Part shown: in pieces, positions 11,074 through 18,912 of the stretch | Numbering within the stretch: the first letter of the stretch is position 1 | Layout: every line of letters begins with the position of its first letter | Assembly: GCF_042676985.1 (NCBI RefSeq) | Contig: NZ_JBHTIK010000002.1 | Coordinates: 496,001 to 560,000 of the forward strand | Length of the DNA stretch: 64,000 nucleotides | From: Sphingosinicella xenopeptidilytica | GTDB taxonomy: Bacteria; Pseudomonadota; Alphaproteobacteria; Sphingomonadales; Sphingomonadaceae | Direction: 5' to 3' | Notes under the pieces: model-generated | The model's input: only the letters and a program-made list of their open reading frames with translations | Databases searched by the model: none | What the model was told of the DNA's origin: nothing | Translations under genes and position numbers: made by a program

Positions 11074-11103
11074 AATATTGCGAGCGAATGATGCGCTCAC
11101 AGG

Positions 11104-11116
11104 AATTGACAAATTT
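11104..11116 (+). promoter_or_regulatory. Shared 13-bp element, copy 2 (AATTGACAAATTT)
   Basis: This is an exact 13-bp repeat of the element upstream of the beta-lactamase-like gene, here oriented toward the deacylase-like gene whose ATG is at 11190. It includes TTGACA; a -10 about 17 nt downstream is weak (ATTTTG), consistent with an activated or regulated promoter. Confidence 0.55.
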
Positions 11117-11189
11117 CTGATTGGGATCATTTTGTCCTGATAAGGAGATTTGTGCGCCACATTGTCGGCGCCGAACGGGAAGGGTGAAC

Positions 11190-12830
11190 ATGGTTGAGGG
11201 AAATGGGGCGGCCATGGCCGCACGTGCGGCGCTCGCGGTGATGCTGCTGTCGGGCGCGGCCTCGGCGCAGCCGGCGGTGGACTATGATATCGTGATCCGC
11301 GGCGGCCGGGTTCTCGACGGTGCAGGGAACCCGTGGGTGAATGCCGATGTGGCGATCAAGGACGGCCGTGTCGCTGCGGTCGGTACGATCAAGGCAAAGG
11401 GCAAGCGTGAGATCGACACGCGCGGGCGATACGTTTCGCCGGGCTTCATCGACATGATGGACCAGTCCGGGCGCGTGCTGCCGGTGAATGGCACGGCGGA
11501 GAACAAGCTGCGGCAGGGCGTTACCACGGTGATCTCGGGCGAGGGCGGTACGCCGGTCGATGCGGCCGAGATTCCGGCCTGGTTTTCGAAGCTGGAAACG
11601 CAGGGCATTGGGGTCAACTTCGGCAGTTACTACGCGACCTCGCAGGCGCGCGAGAAGGTGATGGGCGATGTCGCCGGCGCGCCCACGAAGGCGCAGATGG
11701 AGGCGATGAAAAAGGAAGTCGCCGCGGCGATGAAGGCGGGTGTGTTCGGCGTGACCAGCGCGCTCATCTATCCGCCGAGCAGCTTCCAGACGACGGCCGA
11801 CCTCATCGAACTCGCCAAGGTGGCGGGCCAGTGCAATGGCTTCTACGCCACGCACATGCGCGACGAGAGCGCGAAGCTCGTGCCTGCCATCGAGGAGGCC
11901 ATCGAGATCGGCGAGAAGGGCGGCGTGAAGGTGGAAATCTACCACCTGAAAAACGCCTACGCGCCGGCGTGGGGCACGGGCATGGCGAAGGCGGTGGCGG
12001 CCGTCGAGGCGGCGCGGGCGCGCGGGGTCGATGTCGCGGCCGACCTCTATCCCTATCCGGCGGGCGGTACCGGCGTCGAAATCACCGTGCCGAACTGGGT
12101 GTGGGCGGACGGGGTCGAGAAGGGCCTCGAACGCCTGAAAGACCCAGCGATCCGCAAGAAACTGAAAGAGCAGCTCGCAGCAGGCTCGATGGAGGGCTGG
12201 TCGAACCTCGTGGAGGCTTCGGGCGGCTGGGAGCGTGTCGTTCTCGCCAATGCGCACAGCGAGAAGTACGCGCAGTTCCACGGCAAGAACTTCGTCGAGA
12301 TCGGCAAGGCGCTCGGTCTCGATCCCGCCGACGCGGCGTGGGACATCGTGCTGAATGCCTATCCCAACCGTTCGATGGCGCTCTATTTCATGATCGACGA
12401 GAAGGACATCGAGACGGCGCTGCGTCAGCCGTGGACGAGCATCGGCAGCGATGCGGGTGCGGCGATGAAGGCCGGCGAGATCGACGACCTCGGCTTGCCG
12501 CACCCGCGCTCCTACGGCACGTTTCCGCGCGTGATCGCCGAATATGTGAAGCGCCGACAGGTGCTGACGCTGGAGGACGCGGTCCGCAAGATGACCGGCT
12601 GGCCCGCGCAGCGCATGGGTCTCAGCGACCGCGGCCTCGTCCGGCAGGGGATGCGCGCGGATGTCGTCGTTTTCGATTACGAGACGCTCGACGACGTGGC
12701 GGGCTGGACCAACCCGGTCGATTATCCGAAGGGCATCGAGACCGTCATCGTCAATGGCCGCGTCGCGCTCGACAAGGGCAAGCTCGAAGATACACGCGCA
12801 GGCGCCGTCCTCAGGCATCCCTGCAGCTAG
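11190..12830 (+). CDS. Exported N-acyl-D-amino-acid deacylase-like amidohydrolase lacking H-x-H (locus A)
   Basis: The 546-residue protein has a signal peptide and the amidohydrolase layout of D-aminoacylases: N- and C-terminal beta-sandwich pieces (DYDIVIRGGRVLDG at the start, MRADVVVFDYETL near the end) around a TIM barrel. The usual metal motif after PGFID is replaced: Met90 and Gln92 stand where the two histidines belong (PGFIDMMDQSG). Later conserved elements remain: ATHMRDES, EIYHLKNA and GSDAGA. It may still bind one metal, as D-aminoacylases hold their tight zinc through the later histidines, or may have changed chemistry. The ATG at 11190 has an AGGGTGA site; an upstream TTG in frame was rejected. 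It follows the XRE-cupin regulator. Confidence 0.82.
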   Translation: MVEGNGAAMAARAALAVMLLSGAASAQPAVDYDIVIRGGRVLDGAGNPWVNADVAIKDGRVAAVGTIKAKGKREIDTRGRYVSPGFIDMMDQSGRVLPVNGTAENKLRQGVTTVISGEGGTPVDAAEIPAWFSKLETQGIGVNFGSYYATSQAREKVMGDVAGAPTKAQMEAMKKEVAAAMKAGVFGVTSALIYPPSSFQTTADLIELAKVAGQCNGFYATHMRDESAKLVPAIEEAIEIGEKGGVKVEIYHLKNAYAPAWGTGMAKAVAAVEAARARGVDVAADLYPYPAGGTGVEITVPNWVWADGVEKGLERLKDPAIRKKLKEQLAAGSMEGWSNLVEASGGWERVVLANAHSEKYAQFHGKNFVEIGKALGLDPADAAWDIVLNAYPNRSMALYFMIDEKDIETALRQPWTSIGSDAGAAMKAGEIDDLGLPHPRSYGTFPRVIAEYVKRRQVLTLEDAVRKMTGWPAQRMGLSDRGLVRQGMRADVVVFDYETLDDVAGWTNPVDYPKGIETVIVNGRVALDKGKLEDTRAGAVLRHPCS

Positions 12831-12872
12831 TCGCATCTTGCGGCGCGGGCGTCGGCGCGCGAGAGTGGTTTT

Positions 12873-13604
12873 ATGACCACGACCACGATCGACCCCGCGC
12901 AGGCCCGGCTTTTCGACAGCATCGCCCATGAATGGTGGGATGCGCACGGATCATCCGCGCCGCTTCACAAGGTGAACCCGGTGCGCCTCGCGTTCGTGCG
13001 TGAGCAGGCGCTGGCGCACTTCGGACGCGATTCGCGGGATCGGGCGTGGCTTGCGGGGCTGGACGTGCTCGACATCGGCTGCGGCGGCGGCATCCTTGCT
13101 GAACCGCTCGCCCGGCTCGGTGGGCGCGTGACGGCGATCGACGCGGCGGCAGAGGCGATTGCCGTGGCGAAGGCGCACGCGGCCGAGTCCGGCCTCGAAA
13201 TCGACTATCGCCAGTCCTCCGTGGAGGCGCTGGTGGAGGCGGGCCGGCGCTTCGATCTCATCACCTGCATGGAGGTGGTCGAGCATGTCGCGGACGTGCC
13301 GGTCTTTCTGCGGGGCATCGCCAGCCTGTTGAAGCCAGCCGGTCTCCTCGTCTTCTCGACGCCGAACCGCACGGCACACTCCTACGGCACGCTCATCGTC
13401 GGCGCCGAATGGGTGCTGCGCTTCATCCCGCGCGGCACGCACGACTGGAACAAGTTCCTGACGCCCGAGGAACTGACCACTGCGCTGGAGAGCACCGGAC
13501 TCAGGGTTACGGAAACGCGCGGCATCGGCTTCCGCCCGTCGCGCGGCTTCGAACTCTCGGATGACCGCCGCATCAACTACATCGGTGCGGCGGTCCACGC
13601 CTGA
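12873..13604 (+). CDS. ubiG: Ubiquinone biosynthesis O-methyltransferase
   Basis: The 243-residue SAM-dependent methyltransferase carries out both O-methylations of ubiquinone synthesis. Motif I is VLDIGCGGGILAEPLARLG, and CMEVVEHV follows in the expected place. The N-terminal LFDSIAHEWWDAHGSSAPLHKVNPVRL is the UbiG signature region (residues about 14-41). Length is standard. It lies 42 nt after the deacylase-like gene, which it may share a transcript with by chance; no functional link is evident. Confidence 0.95.
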   Translation: MTTTTIDPAQARLFDSIAHEWWDAHGSSAPLHKVNPVRLAFVREQALAHFGRDSRDRAWLAGLDVLDIGCGGGILAEPLARLGGRVTAIDAAAEAIAVAKAHAAESGLEIDYRQSSVEALVEAGRRFDLITCMEVVEHVADVPVFLRGIASLLKPAGLLVFSTPNRTAHSYGTLIVGAEWVLRFIPRGTHDWNKFLTPEELTTALESTGLRVTETRGIGFRPSRGFELSDDRRINYIGAAVHA

Positions 13605-13918
13605 CCGGCGGTCTTGCCGAATAGGGATATGTGTGCGGTAACGCGCGGAATTCCGGCCCTTCCGCGCCCGAATTCCAGCCGAAGTTGATGAAGTTGACAC
13701 ATGCTCGCGCGCGATCGCGTACGCGGGGGCACACGCGCGCGGCCGCACGTGCGCGCGATCACCGTGATCGGTCGCGTGCTCCGGGATTGTTCTCGGTTCT
13801 CGCACGGGCGGATTCCAAGAGGCGAACATGGGTCGCGGTTCGCGGAGAGCCTTTCATGCGAAACCCTATTTGGGAAGGGGCGGGATGACGGACGTCCGTC
13901 ATCCCGAGCAGCCGTGTG
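13605..13918. other. 314-bp intergenic region between convergent genes
   Basis: No gene is visible. The region holds a strongly alternating GC/CG stretch at about 13704-13780, with the decamer GCGCGCGATC present twice, and a perfect 26-bp palindrome at its right end. Neither stop codon is followed by a T-tract terminator. Confidence 0.6.
13881..13906. repeat. Perfect 26-bp palindrome (CGGGATGACGGAC and its complement)
   Basis: CGGGATGACGGAC is directly followed by its exact reverse complement. It ends 12 nt before the response-regulator stop codon and can form a hairpin in either transcript, but no T-run follows. It resembles dispersed REP-like palindromes built on CGTCATCCCG. Confidence 0.7.
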
Positions 13919-14716
13919 TTACAAAAACCGTGCCACCACGTCGCGGTAGCTGCGGCTGACCTTCACTTCGGCGCCGGAGCCGAGCTTCAGGAAGCATTCG
14001 CCGTTGGTGTGCGGCTTCACCTGCTTCACCTGATCGAGATTGACGATCGTCGAACGGTGCACGCGCTTGAAAATGCGCGGGTCGAGCCGCTTTTCGAGGT
14101 CTTTCATCGTTTCGCGCAGGATCAGCGTGTTGTCGCCGGTGTAGATGCACATGTAGTCGCCCGCAGCATCGATCCGTTCGATGCTTTCCACGTCGACGCG
14201 GAAGATCTGGCCGCGATCCTTGATGTTGATCATCCGCTCGAAGCGGGAGGCCGCATGGGCCTCGGGCGCGGGCTTGATGTCGGCGGCGGCGTTGGGGGCG
14301 ACTTCTTCAAGAAGCTCGCGCAGCCGGTCCTTCTCGGCCCCGGCGTTCTTTTCCGCGAGCCGCTGACGCACGCGCTCCATCGTCGCTGCAAGGCGCGCCT
14401 CGTCCACGGGCTTCATCAGGTAATCGACCGCGTGGGCATCGAAGGCCTTGAGCGCGAACTCGTTGTAGGCGGTGACGAACACAACGAGCGGCGGCTCGAT
14501 GTCGGCGAGGCCGTTCACGACGGAAAAACCGTCGAAACCGGGCATCTGGATGTCGAGAAACACGACATCGGGCTTGTGCGTCTTGATCGCGCGGATGGCC
14601 TCGCGGCCATTGGCGCAGCGTTCGATGATCTCGATGTCATCGAAGGCTTCCAGCCGCATCTCAAGACCCTTGATGGCCAAAGGCTCATCATCGACCAATA
14701 TGGTCCGGATCATCAT
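13919..14716 (-). CDS. LytTR-family response regulator
   Basis: The 265-residue protein has a receiver domain at residues 1-120, with the phosphoacceptor Asp55 (VVFLDIQMPG), the acidic pair DDEP at 9-12 and the conserved Lys in YLMKPVDE. A LytTR DNA-binding domain follows at about residues 165-262 (FERMINIKDRGQIFRVDVESI and RVHRSTIVNLDQV regions). Its start overlaps the histidine-kinase stop by one base (TGATG), so the pair is co-translated. Sphingomonad regulons of this type are varied; the target genes are unknown here. Confidence 0.95.
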   Translation of the reverse strand: MMIRTILVDDEPLAIKGLEMRLEAFDDIEIIERCANGREAIRAIKTHKPDVVFLDIQMPGFDGFSVVNGLADIEPPLVVFVTAYNEFALKAFDAHAVDYLMKPVDEARLAATMERVRQRLAEKNAGAEKDRLRELLEEVAPNAAADIKPAPEAHAASRFERMINIKDRGQIFRVDVESIERIDAAGDYMCIYTGDNTLILRETMKDLEKRLDPRIFKRVHRSTIVNLDQVKQVKPHTNGECFLKLGSGAEVKVSRSYRDVVARFL

Positions 14717-15816
14717 CAGGCATTCTCCTTGAGCCGGGCGTTCGCTGGCTCGAACGGGATTTCAATGTTGGCGACGACCCCCTGCGGCACGTTTGATATC
14801 ATTTCGAACCGCTGGTCGTCGCCATAGGTCTGAAACAGTCTATCGCGAATATTGTTCAATCCGACCCCGGCGGACGGGATGAGTGCCGAGCGTTCTGCGG
14901 TGAGACCGGGGCCGTCGTCGCTGATCGAAATGAGCAGCCGATCCCCGGAAACATGCGCTGCAACGACGATTTCCGCACCTTCTTCCTGCGGGGTCACCGC
15001 ATATTTGATGGCGTTTTCGACAAGCGGCTGAAGGAGGAGCGAGGGCAGGCGGCCCTGCAGCGCGGCCTCCTCGATATCGAAGCGCGTGCGCAGCCGATCC
15101 TCGAAGCGCATCCTTTCGATCTCGAAATAAAGCTTCAGCGCCTCGATTTCCTGCGCGAGGCTCACCGTTTCGGTCGGATCGCTGACGAGGCTGTAGCGCA
15201 GGAACGAGGACAGGCGCGAGAGCATCGTGTTGGCGCGCTCGGTCTCCTTCAGCAGCACGAGCGTGGAGATGCTGTTCAGCGTGTTGAACAGAAAGTGCGG
15301 ATTGAGCTGGTAGCGCAGCATCGCAAGCTGCGCTGCGCTCGCCTGACCCGAAAGAATGAGCACGCGTTCCGACTGTTCATCGAGCAGCAGGTAGTAGTTG
15401 ATGCCGTAGTATAGCCCCGTCCACGCCGCGAGCACGGAGAGGTCGAGCAGGATCGCGCCGAAGAACTGGATGCCTTCGGGCTCGAACGTCGAGTTGTAAA
15501 AGCGCGCGTGCGCCCACACCTCGATCACCGAAAAGACGCCGGCGGCAAGCGCGACGAGCGTGAGTGTGAGGCTCCACACGAACACCGCACGCATCCGGAT
15601 AATCCGCCGGTAAGCGGCAGACATCAGCAGCGTGAGGGAAAAGCCCGTCGCCGTGGCGATCAGCGTCGGCAGGATGTAGGCGATGCCCATCGAGTTCGCG
15701 AGCCCGCCGAGTGCGCGCAGCACCAGATAGGCCGACCAGCCGCCGATCTGGAGCATCCAGAAGGCGTGGTTCTTGTCGGCGAAAAAGCCCTGTTTGGGAA
15801 GTGGACCGAGTTTCAT
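14716..15816 (-). CDS. LytS-type sensor histidine kinase
   Basis: The 366-residue membrane kinase has four hydrophobic segments in the first 145 residues with little periplasmic domain. The His_kinase domain follows, with the phosphoacceptor in QLNPHFLFNTLNSIS (His about 174), then a HATPase_c domain with the N box LLQPLVENAIKYAV and a DDGPGL G box. It phosphorylates the LytTR regulator encoded downstream. The ATG at 15816 is preferred to an in-frame GTG one codon upstream; no Shine-Dalgarno is evident. Confidence 0.93.
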   Translation of the reverse strand: MKLGPLPKQGFFADKNHAFWMLQIGGWSAYLVLRALGGLANSMGIAYILPTLIATATGFSLTLLMSAAYRRIIRMRAVFVWSLTLTLVALAAGVFSVIEVWAHARFYNSTFEPEGIQFFGAILLDLSVLAAWTGLYYGINYYLLLDEQSERVLILSGQASAAQLAMLRYQLNPHFLFNTLNSISTLVLLKETERANTMLSRLSSFLRYSLVSDPTETVSLAQEIEALKLYFEIERMRFEDRLRTRFDIEEAALQGRLPSLLLQPLVENAIKYAVTPQEEGAEIVVAAHVSGDRLLISISDDGPGLTAERSALIPSAGVGLNNIRDRLFQTYGDDQRFEMISNVPQGVVANIEIPFEPANARLKENA

Positions 15817-15876
15817 CACGCAAAGACTGCAACAATCGCCCGCAAAACGCGAGCGTGGAACTCAGGCCCCAAAACC

Positions 15877-16194
15877 TCAATCCTCTGGTGCAATGATGAC
15901 CTTGAGGCCGTCGAGCGCGTCGCTCATCTCGATCTGGCAGGAAAGCCGTGAACTGGCCTGCTTGTGGTCAGACGAATCGAGAAGATCGTTCTCGTCCTCG
16001 CCGGGCCCGCCCACAGTGTCCGTCCATGCGTCGTCGACGAACACGTGGCAGGTCGCACATGAACAGCAACCGCCGCACAGCGCCAGAAGCTCGTCGAAGC
16101 CGTTGTCGCGAATGGCTTCCATCACGGAAAGGCCGTTTTCGGCTTCCACCGTCTTTTCGGACCCGTCGCGCGACACGACAATCAGTTTCGGCAT
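15877..16194 (-). CDS. [2Fe-2S] ferredoxin, adrenodoxin type
   Basis: The 105-residue protein has the ligand pattern C40-x5-C46-x2-C49 and C86 (LCGGCCSCATC and RLSCQIE) of the vertebrate-type [2Fe-2S] ferredoxins, which donate electrons to P450s or take part in Fe-S assembly. Two additional cysteines (43, 44) lie within the loop. The frame is open far upstream; the ATG at 16194 (MPKLIVVSRDG) is the family start and has a GGGGA site. The glycosylase gene is divergent, 82 bp away. No P450 partner is in the window. Confidence 0.92.
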   Translation of the reverse strand: MPKLIVVSRDGSEKTVEAENGLSVMEAIRDNGFDELLALCGGCCSCATCHVFVDDAWTDTVGGPGEDENDLLDSSDHKQASSRLSCQIEMSDALDGLKVIIAPED

Positions 16195-16276
16195 CTCGTT
16201 CCCCGTTCCCTCGACCTTTGGATTCGGGGAGCCTAATAGCGGCAAGACGGGCGTTGTCAAAAGGCATGAGCGGCGG

Positions 16277-16894
16277 ATGGGTCTGAGTGCGGAAGCCTTG
16301 CGGGAAGGCATCGATGTCATCGCGGCGCGCGACGAACATGTTGCGGCGGCGCTCGGCCGGGCGGGGTATCCGGAGCCACGCATCCGCGGACGGGGCTATG
16401 AAACGCTGCTGAGGACCATCGTGGGCCAGCAGGTGAGCGTCGGCGCGGCGAACAGCATCTGGAACAAGCTTGCGGTCGCGATCGGCGACATCGCGGACCC
16501 CCGTGCGCTGCTTGCACGCTCTGCAGAAGAGCTGCGCGGGGCGGGCCTCTCGCGGCAGAAAATCGGCTATGCGCAAAGCCTTGCCGGTCTTTCCGCTTCC
16601 GGTGAGATCGACTTCGCGAACCTGCCCGCCGATGATGAGGCGGCCATCGCACTCCTCAGCGCCGTGAAGGGCATCGGACGCTGGTCGGCGGAAATCTATC
16701 TGCTGTTCGCCGAGGGACGCCCCGACATCTGGCCCGCGGGCGATCTCGCCGTGCAGATCGAGGTGGGGCGTATCAAAGGGCTTGCAGAGCGGCCGAGCGA
16801 GCGTGCGACGCGGGAAATCGCCGAGTTGTGGCGGCCGCACCGGGGCGCGGCGGCAGTCTTCATGTGGCACCACTACAAGACCGAAGTGCTTTAG
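16277..16894 (+). CDS. DNA-3-methyladenine glycosylase (AlkA/HhH-GPD)
   Basis: The 205-residue base-excision glycosylase belongs to the HhH-GPD superfamily. The helix-hairpin-helix is LLSAVKGIGRWSAEIYLLF (residues about 127-145), and the catalytic aspartate is Asp156 in IWPAGDLAVQ. It excises alkylated purines from DNA. It lacks the N-terminal TBP-like domain of E. coli AlkA, as many short bacterial forms do. The frame is open upstream, so the ATG at 16277 was chosen because conservation begins just after it; its ribosome site is weak. Confidence 0.9.
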   Translation: MGLSAEALREGIDVIAARDEHVAAALGRAGYPEPRIRGRGYETLLRTIVGQQVSVGAANSIWNKLAVAIGDIADPRALLARSAEELRGAGLSRQKIGYAQSLAGLSASGEIDFANLPADDEAAIALLSAVKGIGRWSAEIYLLFAEGRPDIWPAGDLAVQIEVGRIKGLAERPSERATREIAELWRPHRGAAAVFMWHHYKTEVL

Positions 16895-16897
16895 CGG

Positions 16898-17230
16898 ATG
16901 CCGGGATTTACCATCGCTGCCTATGTCGGCGCTGCTGTTGCCGAAATCGCGGGATGCTTCGCATTCTGGGCGTGGCTGCGTCTTGGCAAGTCGCCGCTCT
17001 GGCTGGTGCCGGGCGTGCTGTCGCTTTGCCTGTTCGCGTGGTTGTTGACGCTCGCTGAAACCGATCAGGCGGGCCGGGCCTACGCGGCCTACGGCGGCAT
17101 CTACATTCTTTCGGCGCTCGGTTGGCTGTGGGCTGCCGAGGGCGTGCGGCCGGATCGATGGGATGTGATCGGGGTAGGGCTTTGCCTCGTCGGCGCGGCC
17201 GTCATCCTGTGGGGACCGCGGACAGCCTAG
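16898..17230 (+). CDS. UPF0060/YnfA-family membrane protein
   Basis: The 110-residue protein has four transmembrane helices spread evenly over its length and the family motifs AAVAEIAGCFAFWAWLR and YAAYGGIYILSALGWLW. YnfA proteins are small efflux-like transporters related to the SMR fold; substrates are poorly defined. It begins 3 nt after the glycosylase stop, so it is probably co-transcribed. Confidence 0.92.
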   Translation: MPGFTIAAYVGAAVAEIAGCFAFWAWLRLGKSPLWLVPGVLSLCLFAWLLTLAETDQAGRAYAAYGGIYILSALGWLWAAEGVRPDRWDVIGVGLCLVGAAVILWGPRTA

Positions 17231-17234
17231 AGCG

Positions 17235-17891
17235 TCAAGCGGCGAGCGGGAAACGTAGCAGGCGGTCTTTGGTTGGCACCAGCGCGGTCGCGGGACGTCC
17301 GGCGGCGTTCAGGATCGCGGGGTGGTCGGCGGCGAGCCCGCCCGTGAGCGCGCCGAAGGCGGGCAGGATCAGCTTGCGCTCCGACATCACGAAGCAGCGG
17401 CGGCTCACCATGCGTCCGCGCCCCTGAACGCGGATTTTCGGGTGAAAATGCCCGCTGATCTCGGGGAGGGGGGATCCGACTTCAGCCTCGTGGCGCAGAA
17501 CGATGCCGTCCACCTCGACCTCCGGACGGACATGCCCGAGGCCGTCGGCTTTGAGATCGTGGTTGCCGGTGATCCAGACCCAGTCGACACGGCTTTGAAG
17601 CGTGGTGAGCAGTTCGAGCGCCTTGGCGCCGAGCCGTCCGGGGCCGTCCGCGTCGTGGAAGCTGTCGCCGAGACACCAGAGCGTCTGTGCGCCGGTGGCA
17701 GTGATCAGCGCGTCGAGGTCGGAGAGTGTCTGCAGGCTGTCGTAGGGCGGCAGCATCTGGCCGAAACGTGCGAACCAGCTCGCCTTTTCGAAGTGCAGGT
17801 CGGCAACGAGAAGCGCGCGGCGCGCCGGCCACCAGAGCGCGCCCGCGGCGAGCGGCACCATCTCGTGGCCTGCGAACGAAAGGGGAACCAT
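17235..17891 (-). CDS. pdeM: Ligase-associated DNA damage response endonuclease PdeM
   Basis: The 218-residue calcineurin-like metallophosphoesterase shows the full metal-site series: DLHFEKA, GDSFHDADG, GNHD and GHFHPK. This matches PdeM, the phosphoesterase that co-occurs with a Lhr-type helicase and an ATP-dependent DNA ligase in a bacterial DNA-repair set. The helicase gene is nearby upstream on the same strand; the ligase and the SNM1-like nuclease are not in the window. ATG at 17891 is chosen over a TTG 12 codons upstream. Confidence 0.9.
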   Translation of the reverse strand: MVPLSFAGHEMVPLAAGALWWPARRALLVADLHFEKASWFARFGQMLPPYDSLQTLSDLDALITATGAQTLWCLGDSFHDADGPGRLGAKALELLTTLQSRVDWVWITGNHDLKADGLGHVRPEVEVDGIVLRHEAEVGSPLPEISGHFHPKIRVQGRGRMVSRRCFVMSERKLILPAFGALTGGLAADHPAILNAAGRPATALVPTKDRLLRFPLAA

Positions 17892-17933
17892 GGCTCCGGC
17901 TATGCCCCGACGCGCGGGCGGGATCAAGGGGCG

Positions 17934-18869
17934 CTATTCGGCGCTTGCAAGCTGCGTGGCGTCCTCGCGGCTGCTGTCGCCCGGCACCACGAAGCGCACC
18001 TTTTTCGTCGCGAAGTCCACCGCCACCTGATTGAAAGCGCGGAGCGTATTCATGCCGAGCAGCATCGCCGGGCGCTTGTCGAGCCCGAGCTGACGGAAAA
18101 CGGGGAGGTCGGCGAAGGCGATCGGCATACCGGTGAGTGTGACGCTGCCGAGGCGCATGTCGTTCACGACGGCGATCTCTGCGGGAACGGAGCCACCCGC
18201 GACGTCCTGCAGTGTCGTCGGGATCAGCAGCATCGCTTTGCCGCGCTTCACCGCCGCTTTGCGCATGGCGAGGTTGCCGACGCTGTGCTCGGCGCCCGTA
18301 TCGATCACCACCGCGATCTTGCGCTCTCCGACGGCCGCGTCGGCCAGGATCAGGCGGCCGAGGCGGCTGCGCGCGCGGATCACGATGGTATCGCCCTCGT
18401 CGGCGTTCAGCTCGGGCGCCTTCGAGGCGGGCGTCACCATGATCTTCTGCTGCGCGAAATCGATAAGGATCGCTTTCGATTGCAGGCTGTCGATGCCGAG
18501 CAGCCCCTCTGCGCCGAGATTGCCGCGCTTGAGGAGCGGTGCCTGCACATTGCGAACGGGCGTGCTCGTCACCGAGAGCGATGGCACTGTCACGGTCTGG
18601 AAGCGCTGGGCACCGCTGATGCTGTGCACCTCGGCAGTGCCTGTGCGCCCGAGGCCGAGCGTGTTTGCCAGCTCTTCGGAGAGCACGGTGCGTTCGGCGC
18701 CTGTATCCACGACGAAATTGAACGGCCCTTGCCCGTCGATGCTGACCGGCACGGTCATGCGCTGTGACTTGTCGGCGCCGAAATCGACGGCTTCGTTCGC
18801 GGCAGGCGGCGGCGAGACCGGTTCTGTGGTTCCGGCGACAAGCAGAACGGCGATTGCCCAGGCGTTCAT
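17934..18869 (-). CDS. Tandem retropepsin-like aspartic protease
   Basis: The 311-residue protein contains two retropepsin-type half-domains in one chain, each with its own active-site motif: VVDTGAERTVLS (Asp55) and VVIDTGAEHSVG (Asp190). Each is followed by the matching later element of the fold (GAEGLLGIDSLQ and AMLLGMNTLRAF). A short hydrophobic N-terminus acts as a signal peptide or anchor. The two domains could pair within one molecule as in pepsins. The substrate is unknown. It lies between the helicase and pdeM on the same strand. Confidence 0.85.
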   Translation of the reverse strand: MNAWAIAVLLVAGTTEPVSPPPAANEAVDFGADKSQRMTVPVSIDGQGPFNFVVDTGAERTVLSEELANTLGLGRTGTAEVHSISGAQRFQTVTVPSLSVTSTPVRNVQAPLLKRGNLGAEGLLGIDSLQSKAILIDFAQQKIMVTPASKAPELNADEGDTIVIRARSRLGRLILADAAVGERKIAVVIDTGAEHSVGNLAMRKAAVKRGKAMLLIPTTLQDVAGGSVPAEIAVVNDMRLGSVTLTGMPIAFADLPVFRQLGLDKRPAMLLGMNTLRAFNQVAVDFATKKVRFVVPGDSSREDATQLASAE

Positions 18870-18912
18870 AACGCGATCTCCCCGGCGGCGATTCTACGCC
18901 ATATCGGGGCGT

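Noticed and set aside
13881..13906. Standard Rho-independent terminator
   Set aside because: The palindrome is perfect, but neither strand has a following T-run.
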